Below, in pieces: positions 5,709-6,253 of a stretch of DNA of 6,253 bases (the stretch's first letter is position 1; each line of letters opens with the position of its first letter). The stretch is taken from the NCBI GenBank assembly GCA_902475645.1, contig CABSAH010000099.1, forward strand, positions 1 through 6,253, read 5' to 3'. Made by a program: the position numbers and the translations under genes. The notes beneath the pieces were generated by a model. That model ran no database searches. It had not been told where the DNA came from and saw only the letters and a program-made list of their open reading frames with translations. This DNA is from an uncultured Christensenellaceae bacterium. GTDB taxonomy: Bacteria > Bacillota > Clostridia > Christensenellales > CAG-138.

Positions 5709-5723
5709 GAACGAATTATGTTC
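5709..5723. repeat. Small inverted repeat between divergent promoters
   Basis: GAAC and GTTC flank 7 bp, within a segment that also offers CGAA-N5-TTCG. It sits directly upstream of the protease -35 box and between the two divergent promoters, where a repressor or activator could bind. The arms are only four bases, so chance is likely. The spacing differs from the Bacillus LexA box. Confidence 0.2.
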
Positions 5724-5730
5724 GGCAGAA

Positions 5731-5776
5731 GCAGACCTTTTTTGCGCGGCATCTTTAATGCGGGGGCCATGTCTGC
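5731..5776. repeat. Distant inverted repeat around the glpK promoter
   Basis: GCAGAC (5731-5736) and GTCTGC (5771-5776) are exact inverted copies. The second abuts the glpK -10 hexamer and includes its TGC extension. The layout could serve a regulator binding two sites by looping, but six-base arms 34 bp apart may be chance. Confidence 0.2.
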
Positions 5777-5782
5777 TATAAT
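5754..5782 (+). promoter_or_regulatory. Extended -10 promoter for glpK
   Basis: TGC-TATAAT has a perfect -10 hexamer at 5777-5782 with the TGn extension. A poor -35 candidate, TTTAAT (5754-5759), lies 17 bp upstream. The predicted start near 5789 leaves about 25 nt before the ATG, which is too short to contain a GlpP-type antiterminator leader as found before Bacillus glycerol genes. Confidence 0.75.
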
Positions 5783-5813
5783 AAATCGGTATAAGCAAAG
5801 GAGGGCATTTGCT

Positions 5814-6253
5814 ATGGCAGAATACATTATGGCGCTGGACGCGGGCACAACGTCCAACCGCTGCATATTGTTTGACCGCGCCGCGCATATATGCGCCGTT
5901 GCGCAGCGGGAGTTTACGCAGCTTTACCCCCAAAGCGGCTACGTTGAACATAATGCAAACGAAATATGGGCCACGCAGCTCAGCGTTGCGGTGGAGGCCA
6001 TGCAAAAGCTGGGCATAGGGGCGGAGGATATAGCCGCCATAGGCATAACCAACCAGCGCGAAACAACAATAGTTTGGGATAGGCATACGGGGGAGCCGGT
6101 ATACAACGCAATAGTATGGCAATGCCGCCGCACAAGCAAATTCTGCGACGAGCTGAAAGGCCGCGGCCTTGCGCCCATAATAAGGCAAAAGACCGGCCTG
6201 GTTATAGACGCTTATTTTTCGGCCACAAAGCTGAAATGGATACTGGATAACGT
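5814..6253 (+). CDS. glpK: Glycerol kinase, N-terminal part (runs off the window)
   Basis: GlpK phosphorylates glycerol with ATP to sn-glycerol 3-phosphate in the cytoplasm, committing glycerol to lipid synthesis or to glycolysis through glycerol-3-phosphate dehydrogenase. The visible 146 residues are about the first 30 percent of a usual ~500-residue enzyme and cover most of the first FGGY-kinase domain. The phosphate-binding loop DAGTTSNR is at 9-16, and GYVEHNANEIW at 42-52. GITNQRETT (77-85) holds the glycerol-binding Arg82-Glu83, followed by VWQCRRT (101-107) and TGLVIDAYFSATKLKW (127-142) with the substrate-contacting Tyr134. The frame is open to the window end with no stop. The ATG follows AAAGGAGGG by about 9 nt. 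Of 14 isoleucine codons, 13 are ATA and one is ATT. The gene is divergent from the protease gene, with its own extended -10 promoter. Confidence 0.97.
   Translation, partial: MAEYIMALDAGTTSNRCILFDRAAHICAVAQREFTQLYPQSGYVEHNANEIWATQLSVAVEAMQKLGIGAEDIAAIGITNQRETTIVWDRHTGEPVYNAIVWQCRRTSKFCDELKGRGLAPIIRQKTGLVIDAYFSATKLKWILDN

Noticed and set aside
5690..5813. Catabolite-response (cre) site before glpK
   Set aside because: I found no convincing match to the cre consensus on either strand of the spacer.
5703..6188. Minus-strand open frame opposite glpK
   Set aside because: The plus strand encodes an unmistakable GlpK N-terminus with a promoter and ribosome binding site in the same place.
1..6253. 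CRISPR array, tRNA or rRNA gene, toxin-antitoxin or phage-defence cluster
   Set aside because: No regularly spaced repeats, no tRNA cloverleaf and no characteristic proteins were seen; apart from the left edge, the window is ordinary core genome.

Overview
The window looks like chromosome from a Gram-positive, Clostridia-type bacterium (Firmicutes/Bacillota), probably one known mainly from metagenomes. The evidence is strong AAGGAGG-type ribosome binding sites, sigma-A type promoters, a greA-lysS pair and short intergenic spaces. Species cannot be named. In the housekeeping genes isoleucine is written mostly as ATA although the DNA is visibly GC-rich: 13 of 14 Ile codons in the glpK portion and 8 of 12 in greA, with no ATC in either.

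Layout. Positions 1-437 hold no convincing gene but are dense in inverted repeats, including a nested long hairpin (148-230), and end in a terminator read on the minus strand. Positions 438-1022 (minus) encode a histidine-phosphatase-superfamily enzyme with a GTG start. Upstream of it, 1066-1248 (minus) is the remnant of a P-loop kinase-like gene, with its own extended -10 promoter at 1282-1290. This left part is less GC-rich, uses codons differently and looks like accessory DNA. A bidirectional terminator (1335-1365) separates it from the core block.

The core block on the minus strand runs, in transcription order, greA (4278-3805), lysS (3770-2256) and proC (2200-1406). It starts from a perfect-consensus promoter (TTGACA-N17-TATAAT) at 4376-4404. 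The roughly 90-nt greA leader can fold in competing ways. A terminator-like hairpin sits between lysS and proC, so proC may be transcribed by read-through. Upstream of greA is a complete S41 C-terminal processing protease gene (5645-4422, minus). It is divergent from glpK, the glycerol kinase gene, which begins at 5814 on the plus strand and runs off the window. Well-formed promoters for both lie in the 168-bp space between them.

The core genes serve RNA polymerase rescue (GreA), lysine charging for translation (LysS), the last step of proline synthesis (ProC), extracytoplasmic proteolysis (Ctp) and glycerol use (GlpK). They are ordinary genes. I see no new multi-gene system. The points worth a second look are the inverted-repeat region on the left, the decayed P-loop gene, the greA leader and the lysS/proC terminator.
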